Positions 26,255-35,823 of a stretch of 64,000 nucleotides of DNA are shown piece after piece. The notes under the pieces were generated by a model, which saw only the letters and a program-made list of their open reading frames with translations, searched no databases and was not told the DNA's origin. The stretch covers positions 1 through 64,000 of the forward strand of contig CANKZJ010000005.1 of assembly GCA_947488605.1 (NCBI GenBank), in the 5' to 3' direction. Source of the DNA: an uncultured Paracoccaceae bacterium (GTDB lineage: Bacteria; Pseudomonadota; Alphaproteobacteria; Rhodobacterales; Rhodobacteraceae). The translations under genes and the position numbers were made by a program. The first letter of the stretch is position 1, and every line of letters begins with the position of its first letter.

Positions 26255-26677
26255 CTACGCAACCTCTTGCAGGTGGTTTTCAATATGGAGCAGATGCGCT
26301 TTTCCGAACTGCACCTTGTTCAAGTTCCCGTAGGCGAAATGCGGCTTTAGAGACCCTTCAAAGCCGCGGAACGTCTCAAGCGATGTCCATAGCTGCCCCA
26401 GCCCAGCATCCGCACTAACCTCGCTGACGACCTCGCCGGGGATGGGCTCGTTTAGGCCGTGCGACATCTTTCCTGTCGCGGCAAAGACTTTGAACGCCAA
26501 CGTCCCGACTGTTGCCTGAAACAACTTGGGCTTTTGGATCGGATAGCCATTCATTGAGAATTCAACACCTTGAGCAAGGTGGCTGAACATCCGCCCCAGC
26601 CCCCATTCGCCAGAGCTTTCGATAGAGGTAAGGTCCAGCCGTTCTAGTCGCCTAAATGCGTGATCGATATCGTTCAT
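26255..26677 (-). CDS. DUF1569-type DinB-like protein
   Basis: 140 residues, helical, with GRMFSHLAQGVEFSMNGYP near residue 28 and the closing FGKAHLLHIENHLQEV, which matches the end of DUF1569 proteins (DinB/YfiT-like four-helix fold with a His-based metal site). Activity unknown. It starts four bases after the stop of the upstream oxygenase gene on the same strand, so the two form an operon. Confidence 0.65.
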   Translation of the reverse strand: MNDIDHAFRRLERLDLTSIESSGEWGLGRMFSHLAQGVEFSMNGYPIQKPKLFQATVGTLAFKVFAATGKMSHGLNEPIPGEVVSEVSADAGLGQLWTSLETFRGFEGSLKPHFAYGNLNKVQFGKAHLLHIENHLQEVA

Positions 26678-26681
26678 TGGT

Positions 26682-27302
26682 TCACCCCCAACTATAGTTA
26701 AAACTCACCGAGATCCGCTCTTCCTCGCTCATATTCATCGGCACCTCGTGCCGCAGCCAGCTTTCCCATAGCAGCACATCGCTTACCGCAGGTTTTGCAT
26801 AATAGAAGGTGCGCAACTCGTCGCGCACATCATTCACCCGCGTGGGCGCTGCCATCATCATCGCTAATCGCGGGTCTTCGAATTTGATCGCACTCGCCCC
26901 GACGGGCATGGCCACGTAGGTTGTGCCGCTTATCACTGAATGCGGGTGGATGTGGCTGGTGTGGATGCCGCCTTCGGGCAGAATGTTGATCCAGATGTCT
27001 TCGAGTTGCAGCTTCTTATCGCCCAAGTCGAATTGGAGGTCCTCGGCAAACGCCGCGACATGGGCATCGAGGACCGCGACGAGGTCCTTGAAGATCGGGA
27101 ACCGCCAGGGCAGGTCGCTGAGTGAGGCATAAGAGGTGTAGCCCGGAAAGCCGTTTTCTTCACACCAGTTCTGCCCCGCTTCATCTTCATCGGCGATGAC
27201 AAGGCAGGAGTTTTCAAGCTCAGATGCATTGATGGGTTTGCCCAACTCAGAGAGTTTGGCGTGATAAAGGCGGGTCGCGAAGAGGGATTTGATTTGGGTC
27301 AT
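26682..27302 (-). CDS. Putative 2OG-Fe(II) oxygenase (TIGR02466 type)
   Basis: 206 residues from ATG 27302. It has the family hallmarks IWINILPEGGIHTSHIHPHSVISGTTYV (given here as IWINILPEGG, HTSHIHPHS, ISGTTYV), KFEDPRLAMMMAAP and a C-terminal WLRHEVPMN...RISVSFNY: likely iron ligands are the HIHPH histidines and the later RHEV His. Such proteins are predicted non-haem dioxygenases with unknown substrate. A 16-residue upstream extension lacks a ribosome-binding site. It is cotranscribed with the DinB-like gene and divergent from the next gene. Confidence 0.75.
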   Translation of the reverse strand: MTQIKSLFATRLYHAKLSELGKPINASELENSCLVIADEDEAGQNWCEENGFPGYTSYASLSDLPWRFPIFKDLVAVLDAHVAAFAEDLQFDLGDKKLQLEDIWINILPEGGIHTSHIHPHSVISGTTYVAMPVGASAIKFEDPRLAMMMAAPTRVNDVRDELRTFYYAKPAVSDVLLWESWLRHEVPMNMSEEERISVSFNYSWG

Positions 27303-27462
27303 GCTATGTTGATATCGGCCCGTGGCGACTACGTATAGAGCGGACCGCATCTAACGCCCCATTGTCTTCTTCATGTTATGGCAGAAATTCAAAATGATAC
27401 CCAATTTGAAATTGCTCCGTTGATCCCCATATGTCTAGCGCAGTCTTTTAGGAGGTAATGGC

Positions 27463-28233
27463 TTGGCAATATTAAAAAATATCCTGAAAGAACCCGTTGG
27501 CTGGCTCGCTCTGGCCGCTACCATTATTCTTCACTTTGTACCCGGATACACTGAATTGAAGGAAATTTGGGAGGAAGACCGCCAGCACATTAGCTTGAAT
27601 TGCTCTGAGCCTAACCCGGACGAAGCGATGTTCTTGGACGGTTCTGAACCCAGCATCGGATTTCCAATAACATGCCGCCTTAACAATAACACCGAGGCTA
27701 GCATTTCTATCGATAAGTATGGACCTGTGCTAATTGATCGCCGCCGCTTTGGTGCGCTACTCTTTAGGGAGGATTGGAGACGCGGCATCATTCCACGAAT
27801 TAGTGATAGGCTTCCGGAGGCCGTGCTAGCGCAGAACGCGGAGCTACCACTTCTGCTCCAACCACGTGAGATTCTAAAGTATGAGTCGGTCTTCGCGGTG
27901 CCTGCGACAACCTTTGCCGCTGCGTCGGACGAAGACTGTGTTCCTGCTAATGAAATAGATCTGAGCGTGTGGAGAGGACACGTTTGCATCGGCGATAAAC
28001 CAATCCATTTTACGAACTACCTATATACTCCACTGTCGGTCGGTTTCTGGGATTGGGATAGCTACGGTCAGATGGTGAGCCTTGGTGATGGCAGGGATGT
28101 TTTTTTCAGCGAAGAACTGTTTCTCTTTTCTGCCGACTGCAGTGCTGAGGATGCAAAGATTCGGGTTCCAACCTGCTTTGAAGAAACAACGCGGTTCTTG
28201 CCTGCGTCATCGTGGGTAGTGGGTGAAGAATAG
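27463..28233 (+). CDS. Hypothetical protein with N-terminal membrane anchor
   Basis: 256 residues from a TTG at 27463, chosen because AGGAGG (27450-27455) sits seven bases before it; the ATG at 27458 is out of frame and stops after five codons. Residues about 10-28 ([19 protein letters not shown]) form one membrane helix, leaving a large, probably periplasmic domain with six Cys (for example LNCSEP, ITCRL, DEDCVP, GHVCIG) that could form disulfides. I do not recognise the family. It is the last cargo gene before rpmC, and its base composition is more AT-rich than the ribosomal genes. Confidence 0.55.
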   Translation: MAILKNILKEPVGWLALAATIILHFVPGYTELKEIWEEDRQHISLNCSEPNPDEAMFLDGSEPSIGFPITCRLNNNTEASISIDKYGPVLIDRRRFGALLFREDWRRGIIPRISDRLPEAVLAQNAELPLLLQPREILKYESVFAVPATTFAAASDEDCVPANEIDLSVWRGHVCIGDKPIHFTNYLYTPLSVGFWDWDSYGQMVSLGDGRDVFFSEELFLFSADCSAEDAKIRVPTCFEETTRFLPASSWVVGEE

Positions 28234-28270
28234 CAATCGTCCCTATTGTGACGCGTGTGTTCAAAACCCC

Positions 28271-28299
28271 TTGCCACACACGTCCAACCCCCCTATACG
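28271..28299 (+). promoter_or_regulatory. Candidate promoter of the rpmC segment
   Basis: TTGCCA (28271-28276), 17-base C-rich spacer, TATACG (28294-28299), no final T, GC-rich downstream; 81 bases before the rpmC start. Confidence 0.6.
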
Positions 28300-28379
28300 G
28301 CCCACTTCTACCCCCACTCCATCGGGAATCGGGTGACGTGTTTCACGGCCCACCGATGATGTTGACAAAAGGAAATGGC

Positions 28380-28613
28380 ATGAACGCCAATGAACTGCGG
28401 GATAAAACGCCCGATCAGCTCCGTGAAGAGCTGGTGAACCTGAAAAAAGAATCTTTCAATCTGCGTTTTCAGCAGGCCACTGGTCAGCTTGAAAACACAT
28501 CGGGTATTCGCGCCGCACGTCGCAATGCCGCGAAGGTCAAGACAATTCTGAACGAAAAAGCGGCTGCTGCTGCGTCGGACGATGCGTCCGCCAATAACAA
28601 GTCGGAGGCTTAA
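28380..28613 (+). CDS. rpmC: 50S ribosomal protein L29
   Basis: 77 residues starting [14 protein letters not shown], with [21 protein letters not shown] as the helical hairpin (quoted in part: [19 protein letters not shown]). ATG 28380 follows AAAAGGA; longer in-frame starts are not supported. The C-terminal 20 residues are a disordered Ala/Ser/Asp tail longer than in E. coli. Confidence 0.96.
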   Translation: MNANELRDKTPDQLREELVNLKKESFNLRFQQATGQLENTSGIRAARRNAAKVKTILNEKAAAAASDDASANNKSEA

Positions 28614-28616
28614 TCT

Positions 28617-28847
28617 ATGCCTAAGCGTATCCTAGCCGGGGTTGTCACAAGCAACCAAAATGCTCAGACCGTCACAGTATCGGTTGAGCGTCGCTATAAG
28701 CACCCGCTGCTTCAGAAAACTATTCGTAAGTCGAAGAAATATCGCGCTCACGATGAACAAAACGCATTCAACGTTGGTGACCAGGTCCGTATCCAGGAAT
28801 GTGCACCAAAGTCGAAAACAAAACGCTGGGAGGTTATTGCCTCTTAA
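28617..28847 (+). CDS. rpsQ: 30S ribosomal protein S17
   Basis: 76 residues: [19 protein letters not shown] and the S17 motif [19 protein letters not shown], ending KTKRWEVI. Starts three bases after rpmC. The 82 bases between it and rplN are unusually long for this operon and hold no ORF. Confidence 0.96.
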   Translation: MPKRILAGVVTSNQNAQTVTVSVERRYKHPLLQKTIRKSKKYRAHDEQNAFNVGDQVRIQECAPKSKTKRWEVIAS

Positions 28848-28929
28848 GGCAGTAACACCCGGTTCAATCGAAACCCTGGGCCCCCGGACAGAAATCGGGA
28901 CTTGCTCATAGGTCGGAAAAGGAAACCAA

Positions 28930-29298
28930 ATGATCCAGATGCAGACCAATCTGGATGTTGCTGACAACAGCGGCGCGCGCCGTGTTCAGTGCATCAAGGT
29001 TCTGGGTGGTTCTCACCGTCGTTACGCCAGTGTTGGAGACATCATTGTTGTTTCGGTGAAGGAAGCCATTCCACGCGGTCGCGTAAAGAAAGGTGACGTC
29101 CGTAAGGCCGTCGTCGTACGCACCGCCAAAGAAGTTCGCCGCGACGATGGCACAGCCATCCGCTTTGACAGCAATGCTGCTGTCATCCTCAACAACAACA
29201 ACGAGCCAATGGGTACACGTATCTTTGGACCAGTTGTTCGCGAGCTGCGCGCCAAGAACTTCATGAAAATCATCTCGCTTGCTCCGGAGGTGCTGTGA
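28930..29298 (+). CDS. rplN: 50S ribosomal protein L14
   Basis: 122 residues, standard length: [17 protein letters not shown] start, [15 protein letters not shown] and [13 protein letters not shown]. Binds next to the L19/h14 subunit bridge. AAAAGGAAA precedes the ATG. Stop overlaps the rplX start (TGATG). Confidence 0.97.
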   Translation: MIQMQTNLDVADNSGARRVQCIKVLGGSHRRYASVGDIIVVSVKEAIPRGRVKKGDVRKAVVVRTAKEVRRDDGTAIRFDSNAAVILNNNNEPMGTRIFGPVVRELRAKNFMKIISLAPEVL

Positions 29299-29603
29299 TG
29301 GCTGCTAAGCTCCGTAAAGGTGACAATGTCGTCGTTCTGACTGGCAAGGACAAAGGCAAAACTGGTGCGATCACCAGCATTGACCCAAAATCCGGCAAAG
29401 CCATTGTGGACGGTCTGAACATTGCGATCCGTCACACAAAGCAATCTCAGGCAACACAGGGTGGCCGCACGCCAAAGGCGATGCCGATCCAACTGTCCAA
29501 CCTGGCAATCGTTGACAGCAACGGCAAAGCAACCCGCGTCGGCTTCCGCATGGATGGCGACAACAAGGTGCGTTTCGCCAAGACAACAGGGGATGCGATC
29601 TAA
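29298..29603 (+). CDS. rplX: 50S ribosomal protein L24
   Basis: 101 residues from ATG 29298 ([20 protein letters not shown], the KOW motif). The GTG three bases earlier is in frame but lies inside the rplN stop region and is less well placed for CGGAGG. Assembly initiator protein near the exit tunnel. Overlaps rplE by one base. Confidence 0.96.
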   Translation: MAAKLRKGDNVVVLTGKDKGKTGAITSIDPKSGKAIVDGLNIAIRHTKQSQATQGGRTPKAMPIQLSNLAIVDSNGKATRVGFRMDGDNKVRFAKTTGDAI

Positions 29604-30166
29604 TGCTTGATACCGCAAACTATACCCCACGCTTGAAAGCTTCCTACGCCACCACGGTTCGTGCGGCGATGAAAGAAGAGTTCGGCTATAAAAACGACAT
29701 GCAGATCCCGCGTCTGGACAAAATCGTCCTGAACATCGGCTGTGGCGCAGAAGCTGTTCGTGACAGCAAGAAAGCCAAGTCCGCTCAGGAAGACCTGACA
29801 ACGATTGCTGGTCAAAAGGCGATGACAACGCGCGCCAAGAAATCCATCGCGGGTTTCCGGGTGCGTGAAGACATGCCACTTGGTGCAAAGGTGACTTTGC
29901 GCGGCGATAAGATGTACGAATTCCTCGACCGTCTGATCACTGTTGCGATGCCACGTATCCGCGACTTTCGCGGCGTATCTGGCAAATCCTTCGACGGTCG
30001 CGGCAACTACGCCACCGGCCTCAAAGAGCATCTGGTGTTCCCCGAGATCAACTTCGACAAGATCGATGAGAACTGGGGCATGGACATCGTAATCTGCACC
30101 ACCGCTGACACCGACGCTGAAGCAAAGGCACTGTTGAAAGCTTTCAACATGCCTTTCAACAGCTAA
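29603..30166 (+). CDS. rplE: 50S ribosomal protein L5
   Basis: 187 residues with [37 protein letters not shown] and the C-terminal [21 protein letters not shown]. Binds 5S rRNA and contacts the P-site tRNA. TAATG coupling with rplX. Confidence 0.97.
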   Translation: MLDTANYTPRLKASYATTVRAAMKEEFGYKNDMQIPRLDKIVLNIGCGAEAVRDSKKAKSAQEDLTTIAGQKAMTTRAKKSIAGFRVREDMPLGAKVTLRGDKMYEFLDRLITVAMPRIRDFRGVSGKSFDGRGNYATGLKEHLVFPEINFDKIDENWGMDIVICTTADTDAEAKALLKAFNMPFNS

Positions 30167-30185
30167 GCGGTAGGGAGAATTAGAA

Positions 30186-30491
30186 ATGGCTAAGAAATCC
30201 ATGATCGCACGCGAAGTGAAGCGTGAAAAGCTGGTCAAGCAGTATGCTGCAAAGCGTGCTGCCTTGAAGGCGATTATCAACGACAAAGAAAAGCCCGTAG
30301 AAGACCGGTTCAAGGCAACTCTTGAACTCGCGAAACTGCCACGGAACTCTTCTGCGACCCGTTTGCATAACCGTTGCCAGCTCACCGGGCGTCCACACGC
30401 CTATTACCGCAAACTCAAGATCAGCCGGATCGCGCTGCGGGACCTCGGTTCCAATGGCGAAATTCCCGGTATGGTCAAGTCAAGCTGGTAA
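30186..30491 (+). CDS. rpsN: 30S ribosomal protein S14
   Basis: 101 residues, the long zinc-free form (no CxxC). Contains [20 protein letters not shown] and [27 protein letters not shown] precedes the ATG. Because only the zinc-free form is seen here, zinc-dependent paralogue exchange is not indicated. Confidence 0.97.
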   Translation: MAKKSMIAREVKREKLVKQYAAKRAALKAIINDKEKPVEDRFKATLELAKLPRNSSATRLHNRCQLTGRPHAYYRKLKISRIALRDLGSNGEIPGMVKSSW

Positions 30492-30503
30492 GGAGCACAT
30501 ATT

Positions 30504-30896
30504 ATGAACGATCCTATCGGTGATATGCTCACACGTATCCGTAACGGCCAAATGCGCGGCAAGGCAGTGGTGGAAACACCAGCGTCCAAGCTTCGTGGTT
30601 GGGTTCTGGATGTGCTTTCCGACGAGGGCTACATCCGCGGCTATGAGAAGAAGGACGGCAAAGATGGCCATCCTGCTTTCAGCATCGAGCTAAAGTACTA
30701 CGAGGGTGACCCAGTCATTCGTGAAGTGAAGCGGGTTTCCAAACCTGGTCGTCGCGTTTACCTGGGCGCTAATGACATCCCAACAGTCCGTCAGGGCTTG
30801 GGTGTGTCGATTGTCTCCACCTCACAAGGTGTGATGTCGGATGCAAAAGCACGCAGCGCCAATATTGGCGGCGAAGTGCTCTGCACTGTATTCTAA
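30504..30896 (+). CDS. rpsH: 30S ribosomal protein S8
   Basis: 130 residues: [18 protein letters not shown] start, [12 protein letters not shown], and [20 protein letters not shown]. In E. coli S8 represses its own operon by binding the L5 message; no such site was evaluated here. AAGGAG precedes the start. Confidence 0.97.
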   Translation: MNDPIGDMLTRIRNGQMRGKAVVETPASKLRGWVLDVLSDEGYIRGYEKKDGKDGHPAFSIELKYYEGDPVIREVKRVSKPGRRVYLGANDIPTVRQGLGVSIVSTSQGVMSDAKARSANIGGEVLCTVF

Positions 30897-30905
30897 GGGG
30901 ATAAA

Positions 30906-31439
30906 ATGTCTCGTATTGGTAAAAAACCGGTTGAGCTGCCATCAGGTGTTACTGCATCCGTGTCAGGTCAAACCGTTGAAGTGAAAGGCCCCAAGGGGAC
31001 CCGGACCTTTAAAGGCACCGACGACGTTACTTTCTCGGTTGAGGGTAATGTTGTTACTGTAGAACCACGTGGCAAATCCAAGCGCGCACGCCAGCAGTGG
31101 GGCATGAGCCGCACAATGGTTGCAAACCTTGCGATTGGCGTATCGGAGGGCTTCAAGAAAGAGCTTGAGCTGTCGGGTGTTGGTTACCGTGCACAGATGC
31201 AGGGCAATACCCTGAAGCTGTCATTGGGCTACAGCCACGATGTTAACTTTGAAGTGCCTGAGGGTGTCACTGTGACATCTGCAAAGCCGACTGAAATTCT
31301 TGTCGAAGGTATCGACGAGCAGCAGGTTGGACAGGTTGCGGCGAATATTCGCGCTTGGCGTAAGCCCGAGCCCTACAAGGGCAAAGGTATTAAGTACAAA
31401 GGCGAATACATCTTCCGCAAAGAAGGCAAGAAGAAGTAA
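30906..31439 (+). CDS. rplF: 50S ribosomal protein L6
   Basis: 177 residues: [15 protein letters not shown] start, [20 protein letters not shown] and the closing [16 protein letters not shown], both typical of L6. AGGGG precedes the ATG. Confidence 0.97.
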   Translation: MSRIGKKPVELPSGVTASVSGQTVEVKGPKGTRTFKGTDDVTFSVEGNVVTVEPRGKSKRARQQWGMSRTMVANLAIGVSEGFKKELELSGVGYRAQMQGNTLKLSLGYSHDVNFEVPEGVTVTSAKPTEILVEGIDEQQVGQVAANIRAWRKPEPYKGKGIKYKGEYIFRKEGKKK

Positions 31440-31450
31440 GGAACGCAAAA

Positions 31451-31816
31451 ATGGCAAACAGCAAAAGAACTCTGTTTCTGAAGCGCCGCATGCGCGTTCG
31501 GAACAAACTGCGGGGCGTAACAGCCAACCAAGGACGTGTACGTCTTTCGGTCCACCGCTCAAACAAGAACATCAGCGCCCAGCTGATCGACGACGTCAAC
31601 GGCGTGACACTCGCGTCCGCTTCGTCGCTCGAAAAGGATCTGGGCATGGTTGGCAAGAACAACATCGAAGCGGCTACTAAAGTGGGTGCTGCAATTGCAG
31701 AGCGCGCGAAAAAAGCCGGCGTAGAAGTTGCTTACTTCGACCGTGGTGGTTTCCTCTTTCATGGTAAAGTGAAGGCTCTGGCCGACGCTGCCCGTGAAGG
31801 TGGTTTGAAAATCTAA
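31451..31816 (+). CDS. rplR: 50S ribosomal protein L18
   Basis: 121 residues with [19 protein letters not shown] and [22 protein letters not shown] (shortened: [16 protein letters not shown]). Binds 5S rRNA with L5. Two palindromic hairpins separate it from rpsE, which in most bacteria follows directly. Confidence 0.97.
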   Translation: MANSKRTLFLKRRMRVRNKLRGVTANQGRVRLSVHRSNKNISAQLIDDVNGVTLASASSLEKDLGMVGKNNIEAATKVGAAIAERAKKAGVEVAYFDRGGFLFHGKVKALADAAREGGLKI

Positions 31817-31821
31817 GCGAC

Positions 31822-31867
31822 ACGTCGGGGAGAACCCCGACCTACGTAGGCCGGGGTTCTCCCCGGC
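31822..31867. repeat. Palindromic repeat, copy D
   Basis: Two hairpins in 46 bases: GTCGGGGAGAACCCCGAC, CTACGTAGG, CCGGGGTTCTCCCCGG. The most intact copy of the family. Six bases after rplR. Confidence 0.85.
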
Positions 31868-31877
31868 TTCCACTTGC

Positions 31878-31897
31878 AAGATGGGGCGACCCATCTT
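31878..31897 (+). other. Stem-loop in the rplR-rpsE spacer
   Basis: AAGATGGG, GCGA tetraloop, CCCATCTT: perfect 8-bp stem without a T run, so more likely an mRNA processing or stability element than a terminator. Confidence 0.5.
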
Positions 31898-31966
31898 CGA
31901 TGATCCGGCGCTTTAAGCGACCCGTGATTGGACAAAGCCTTCGGGCATGAAATAAAGGACGCCACT

Positions 31967-32545
31967 ATGGCAGAACGTGATAACAACCGAGGTGGCCGTG
32001 GCCGCCGTGATGAAACACCAGAGTTTGCAGACCGTCTGGTCGCAATCAACCGTGTTTCCAAGACAGTAAAAGGCGGTAAGCGCTTTGGTTTCGCAGCGCT
32101 CGTCGTTGTTGGCGACCAAAAAGGCCGCGTTGGTTTTGGTAAGGGTAAAGCGAAGGAAGTTCCTGAAGCGATCCGCAAAGCCACTGAACAAGCTAAGCGC
32201 CAGATGATCCGCGTTGCATTGCGCGACGGCCGTACGCTGCACCACGATGTCGAAGGCCGTCACGGCGCTGGTAAAGTGGTCATGCGCACAGCCCCAGTTG
32301 GTACTGGTATCATCGCCGGTGGTCCAATGCGTGCCGTGTTTGAAATGTTGGGTGTACAGGACGTTGTGTCCAAGTCCATCGGTTCCCAGAACCCCTACAA
32401 CATGATCCGCGCTACCATGAATGGCCTGAGCAAAGAGCAATCCCCACGCAACGTCGCACAGCGCCGTGGCAAAAAGGTTGCTGATATTCTGCCCAAGCGT
32501 GACGAGGCCCCAGCGGCTGAAGCACCTGCTGAAGCTGACGCGTAA
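31967..32545 (+). CDS. rpsE: 30S ribosomal protein S5
   Basis: 192 residues from ATG 31967 (AAAGGA before it; the earlier in-frame TTG adds 13 residues with no support). Contains [21 protein letters not shown], shown here only in part as [16 protein letters not shown], and [20 protein letters not shown]. The C terminus is an Ala/Pro/Glu tail. S5 lies at the decoding-site entry. Confidence 0.97.
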   Translation: MAERDNNRGGRGRRDETPEFADRLVAINRVSKTVKGGKRFGFAALVVVGDQKGRVGFGKGKAKEVPEAIRKATEQAKRQMIRVALRDGRTLHHDVEGRHGAGKVVMRTAPVGTGIIAGGPMRAVFEMLGVQDVVSKSIGSQNPYNMIRATMNGLSKEQSPRNVAQRRGKKVADILPKRDEAPAAEAPAEADA

Positions 32546-32558
32546 GGAGATCTGACAG

Positions 32559-32747
32559 ATGGGTAAAACAATCGTCGTCAAGCAGATCGGTTCCCCGATC
32601 CGCCGCCCCGCCAAACAGCGTGCCACGCTGATCGGCCTGGGCCTGAACAAAATGAACCGCACCAAAGAGCTGGAAGACACACCTTCCGTGCGCGGTATGG
32701 TCAATTCGATCAGCCACATGGTCGAGATCATCGAAGAAAAGGGTTAA
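32559..32747 (+). CDS. rpmD: 50S ribosomal protein L30
   Basis: 62 residues: [19 protein letters not shown] and [19 protein letters not shown], typical L30. Last gene of this spc segment; a palindromic repeat and a terminator follow, so rplO is again on its own. Confidence 0.96.
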   Translation: MGKTIVVKQIGSPIRRPAKQRATLIGLGLNKMNRTKELEDTPSVRGMVNSISHMVEIIEEKG

Positions 32748-32751
32748 GCCG

Positions 32752-32777
32752 ACGTCGGGGTGAACCCCGACCTACGG
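32752..32777. repeat. Palindromic repeat, copy E
   Basis: ACGTCGGGGTGAACCCCGACCT then ACGG: hairpin GTCGGGG/CCCCGAC with TGAA loop, four bases after rpmD. Confidence 0.8.
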
Positions 32778-32789
32778 TTTGATGGAATA

Positions 32790-32820
32790 AGCGCCTCGCA
32801 GGAAACTGCGGGGCGTTTTT
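32790..32820 (+). terminator. Terminator after rpmD
   Basis: AGCGCCTCGCAG (32790-32801), GAAA, CTGCGGGGCGTT (32806-32817) and a five-T run. Two G-U type pairs in the stem. Confidence 0.85.
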
Positions 32821-32885
32821 CGATTGAGGTGGTTATGTTTCGTAGGCAAGCAACGTTCGCTACGAGCCCATATGTTCTGTTCAGT

Positions 32886-33242
32886 TCAAGTGAAGTCGAC
32901 GTGAGATAGTAAGAAGCAGGTAAGTGTGAAGCCGCCAATCAATATCCCCGCAGTGATCGTTCTACGGCTGAGATAACGACGAAGAGATAGAGCCAGAAGC
33001 GATCCGATTAGCGTTGCGATGGACCAAATAAATGCAGTCCTTGATAAAGTTACAATGAGATGGTTCGGGCTAGGTCGATCTTGATAAACCGTTACAAGCA
33101 TGACCATTAACCCTACAATGAAAAGGAAAGTTGCCTCAGATGGGCCCTTCCACCATTTAGCATCAACTTGCCGATGCGCGCTCCAAGAAAGCATCGTTGA
33201 AAACACCAAAGAGCCGGAAAAGACCGCAACAAGCTGTATCAA
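32886..33242 (-). CDS. Possible small four-helix membrane protein
   Basis: 118 codons from a TTG at 33242, on the strand opposite the ribosomal genes. The frame encodes four hydrophobic segments of transmembrane length: LVAVFSGSLVFSTMLSW, ATFLFIVGLMVMLVTVY, AFIWSIATLIGSLLALSL and AGILIGGFTLTCFLLSH, separated by short charged loops (RRYLSRRT between 3 and 4). That regular pattern is unlikely by chance, but the ribosome-binding site is weak and I recognise no family. AT-rich relative to neighbours. Start may be the Met at codon 17. Confidence 0.45.
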   Translation of the reverse strand: MIQLVAVFSGSLVFSTMLSWSAHRQVDAKWWKGPSEATFLFIVGLMVMLVTVYQDRPSPNHLIVTLSRTAFIWSIATLIGSLLALSLRRYLSRRTITAGILIGGFTLTCFLLSHVDFT

Positions 33243-33431
33243 TTTTCAGTTTCCATTCTTAGTGCGAATACATGAGCCAAAAGGGTACATCAGCTGATCT
33301 GACAAGACGTACACTTTGAATGCGTTTTTGCAACAAGCGAAGGCCGCTCCGTCCGCATAGCTGATATTGAGTTTGATGACGCTATCTGACTTATCCAACT
33401 GGTCGCCCGGCTTGCCCGGGCAGCGCCCGGA

Positions 33432-33456
33432 CCTCCCCCATGGGGAGGGCGCTTTT
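33432..33456 (+). terminator. Terminator-like hairpin in the rpmD-rplO spacer
   Basis: CCTCCCC (33432-33438), CAT, GGGGAGG (33442-33448), extended by outer GCGCCC/GGGCGC pairs and followed by TTTT (33453-33456). Confidence 0.5.
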
Positions 33457-33763
33457 GCAACGTCTTAATCCGCGCCTAGGTCAGCGATGGTTTCAGGGCC
33501 TCGCCATTCAGCACCGTCCCGATGCCCACCCCGAGGTCCGGGCGCGGCCCTCCGGTTCCGCCAATCACTAACGCCGCATTAATCCATCCTACAGTGCGCA
33601 GTGTTAACCCAGTAAAATATGTACATCTGTACGTACAGCTTCTGTCCGCTTTACATACGCAATCTGCACGCCCCAAACCCCCGCCTTTTATGCCGATTAA
33701 CCACAAATCTGGCCAAATGCGCCGAATCCGCCAAAACACCCCGCCGTCCGTTGCACCACCCAC

Positions 33764-33792
33764 TTGATCCACCCTCGCCATCCGTCTATACG
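33764..33792 (+). promoter_or_regulatory. Candidate promoter of the rplO-secY-adk segment
   Basis: TTGATC (33764-33769), 17-base pyrimidine-rich spacer, TATACG (33787-33792), no final T; 97 bases before rplO. The -10 hexamer is identical to that of rpmC. Confidence 0.6.
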
Positions 33793-33888
33793 CCACCAGT
33801 CGGCGGGCGGTCGCCCCCGACTCAGATGTAACGCCGTGTTTGGCCGCTCCCGTCGCTGGGGGCCAATTCCGGCAAAAGGAGAAGCGAC

Positions 33889-34362
33889 ATGAAACTGAAT
33901 GAACTTTCCGACAATCCAGGTGCAACCAAACCCGCCAAACGCGTTGGCCGTGGTGCAGGTTCCGGCATGGGTAAGACCGGTGGCCGTGGTATCAAAGGTC
34001 AAAAATCACGTTCCGGTGTAGCCATTAAAGGCTACGAGGGCGGCCAGATGCCACTCTACCAGCGTCTGCCAAAGCGCGGCTTTAACAAGCCGAACCGCAA
34101 AGCGTTTGCCGTTGTAAACTTGGGCCTGATCCAGAAATTCATCGACGAAGGCAAGATCGACGTCAAAGCAGACATCACCGAGGATGCATTGATCGCGTCC
34201 GGTCTCGTGCGTCGCAAAAAGGACGGTATCCGCGTTCTTGCCAAGGGCGATTTCAAAGCCAAAGCGAAGATCACAGTCACTGGTGCCTCAAAGGGTGCTG
34301 TTGAAGCTGTCGAGAAAGCTGGCGGTTCACTGACTGTCACAACACCGGCAGCGGCTGAGTAA
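33889..34362 (+). CDS. rplO: 50S ribosomal protein L15
   Basis: 157 residues: [39 protein letters not shown] and [15 protein letters not shown], typical L15. AAAAGGAG precedes the ATG. Starts the last spc segment after the third gap. Confidence 0.97.
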   Translation: MKLNELSDNPGATKPAKRVGRGAGSGMGKTGGRGIKGQKSRSGVAIKGYEGGQMPLYQRLPKRGFNKPNRKAFAVVNLGLIQKFIDEGKIDVKADITEDALIASGLVRRKKDGIRVLAKGDFKAKAKITVTGASKGAVEAVEKAGGSLTVTTPAAAE

Positions 34363-34368
34363 GACCTT

Positions 34369-34455
34369 GTGAGCGACCCTATGGTCGCTTACATACCTCT
34401 TCAAGTTTTCCCAAACGCCGCGAACCGGGGAACGGTGTCGCGGCGTTTCTATTGA
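34369..34455 (+). other. Two hairpins between rplO and secY
   Basis: GTGAGCGACC-CTAT-GGTCGCTTAC lies just after rplO, and AACGCCGCGA pairs with TCGCGGCGTT just before secY, followed by TCTATT. They may lower secY-adk expression relative to rplO. Confidence 0.5.
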
Positions 34456-34467
34456 AAAGAGACCCAT

Positions 34468-35823
34468 ATGGCTTCTGCAGCAGAGCAAATGGCAGCCAAC
34501 GTCAGTTGGAGCGCCTTCGGCAAAGCAACTGAATTGCGTCAGCGGATCATGTTTACGCTTGGTTTGTTGATCATCTACCGCCTTGGTACGTTTATTCCGG
34601 TCCCCGGCATCGACGGCATCGCCTTGCAGCAGTTCATGGAAGACGCCCAGTCTGGCATCGGCGGCATCTTGTCGATGTTCACCGGCGGTGCGTTGTCGCG
34701 GATGGCGATCTTTACCCTTGGTATCATGCCCTACATCTCTGCCTCCATCGTGATGCAGCTTTTGGGTTCCATGTGGGAGCCGCTCAAGAACCTCAAGAAA
34801 GAGGGTGAGCAGGGCCGCCGCAAGCTGAACCAATATACCCGTTACGGTACGGTGGTGCTGGCGACGGCACAGGCTTATGGTCTTGCGATCAGCCTTGAAG
34901 CAGGCGGTCTGGCTGCTGATCCCGGTCTATTCTTCCAAGCCTCAACCGTCATTACGATTGTTGGTGGCTGTATGTTCCTGATGTGGCTGGGCGAGCAGAT
35001 CACTGCACGCGGTATCGGCAATGGTATTTCCTTGATCATCTTCGTGGGGATCATCGCAGAAATTCCAGCCGCTTTGGCACAGTTCCTGTCACAAGGCCGG
35101 TCCGGCGCGATCAGTCCTGCTGTCGTGATTGGCATTATCTTGATGTTGATTGTCGTGCTGACCTTTGTGGTCTTTATGGAGCGCAGTCTGCGCAAGATCC
35201 ATATCCAATATCCGCGTCAACAGCGCGGCATGAAAGTCTATGACGGGTCCACCAGCCACTTGCCGATCAAGGTAAACCCTGCTGGCGTTATCCCTGCGAT
35301 CTTTGCATCTGCGTTGCTGCTGCTTCCGACAACGATCAGTACATTTAGCGGCGGATCGTCCGGGCCGCTGATGTCCACGATCCTCGCACTCTTTGGTCCT
35401 GGACAGCCGCTTTACCTGCTGTTCTTTGGTGGCATGATCATTTTCTTCACGTATTTCTATACGCGCGAAGTTGCTTTCAAGACTGAAGATGTTGCTGAAA
35501 ACCTGAAGAACCAGAATGGTTTCGTGCCCGGTATCCGTCCAGGTAAGAAGACCGAAGAATACCTTGATTATGTGGTCACGCGTATTCTGGTTCTTGGCTC
35601 TGGCTACCTTGCTTTGGTGGCGCTCCTGCCCGAGATTATTCGCGCGGAGTTAGCCATTCCGTTCTACTTCGGCGGTACGTCAATCCTGATTATTGTGTCG
35701 GTTGGTATGGACACCATCCAACAAATCCAGTCTCATCTGGTGGCACATCAATACGAAGGCCTGATTGAGAAGTCTCAATTGCGTGGCAAACGTAGCAAAC
35801 GCAAAGGGCCGTCGCGCAAATGA
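34468..35823 (+). CDS. secY: Protein translocase subunit SecY
   Basis: 451 residues, ten transmembrane helices, forming the Sec channel with SecE and SecG. Typical motifs: [13 protein letters not shown] (helix 1 and after), [15 protein letters not shown] (plug/helix 2), [38 protein letters not shown] and the C-terminal [18 protein letters not shown]. Basic tail [11 protein letters not shown]. The stop overlaps the adk start by four bases (ATGA), so the two are coupled. Confidence 0.98.
   Translation: MASAAEQMAANVSWSAFGKATELRQRIMFTLGLLIIYRLGTFIPVPGIDGIALQQFMEDAQSGIGGILSMFTGGALSRMAIFTLGIMPYISASIVMQLLGSMWEPLKNLKKEGEQGRRKLNQYTRYGTVVLATAQAYGLAISLEAGGLAADPGLFFQASTVITIVGGCMFLMWLGEQITARGIGNGISLIIFVGIIAEIPAALAQFLSQGRSGAISPAVVIGIILMLIVVLTFVVFMERSLRKIHIQYPRQQRGMKVYDGSTSHLPIKVNPAGVIPAIFASALLLLPTTISTFSGGSSGPLMSTILALFGPGQPLYLLFFGGMIIFFTYFYTREVAFKTEDVAENLKNQNGFVPGIRPGKKTEEYLDYVVTRILVLGSGYLALVALLPEIIRAELAIPFYFGGTSILIIVSVGMDTIQQIQSHLVAHQYEGLIEKSQLRGKRSKRKGPSRK

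Larger units (their letters stand above)
33243..33888. other. Gene-free spacer before rplO
   Basis: 646 bases without a convincing gene. It holds a hairpin CCTCCCC-CAT-GGGGAGG (33432-33448) followed by GCGCTTTT, a 12-base perfect palindrome CTGTACGTACAG (33627-33638) and the rplO promoter candidate. A minus-strand frame ending near 33476 encodes a Gly-rich tail (AALVIGGTGGPRPDLGVGIG) that might be a gene remnant, but its N-terminal part has no protein-like composition. Confidence 0.5.

Noticed and set aside
33476..33925. Minus-strand frame of 149 codons before rplO
   Set aside because: It overlaps the rplO start on the other strand, has a Cys/Arg/Trp-rich shadow composition in its first part, and no ribosome-binding site. 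Only its Gly-rich tail looks protein-like.
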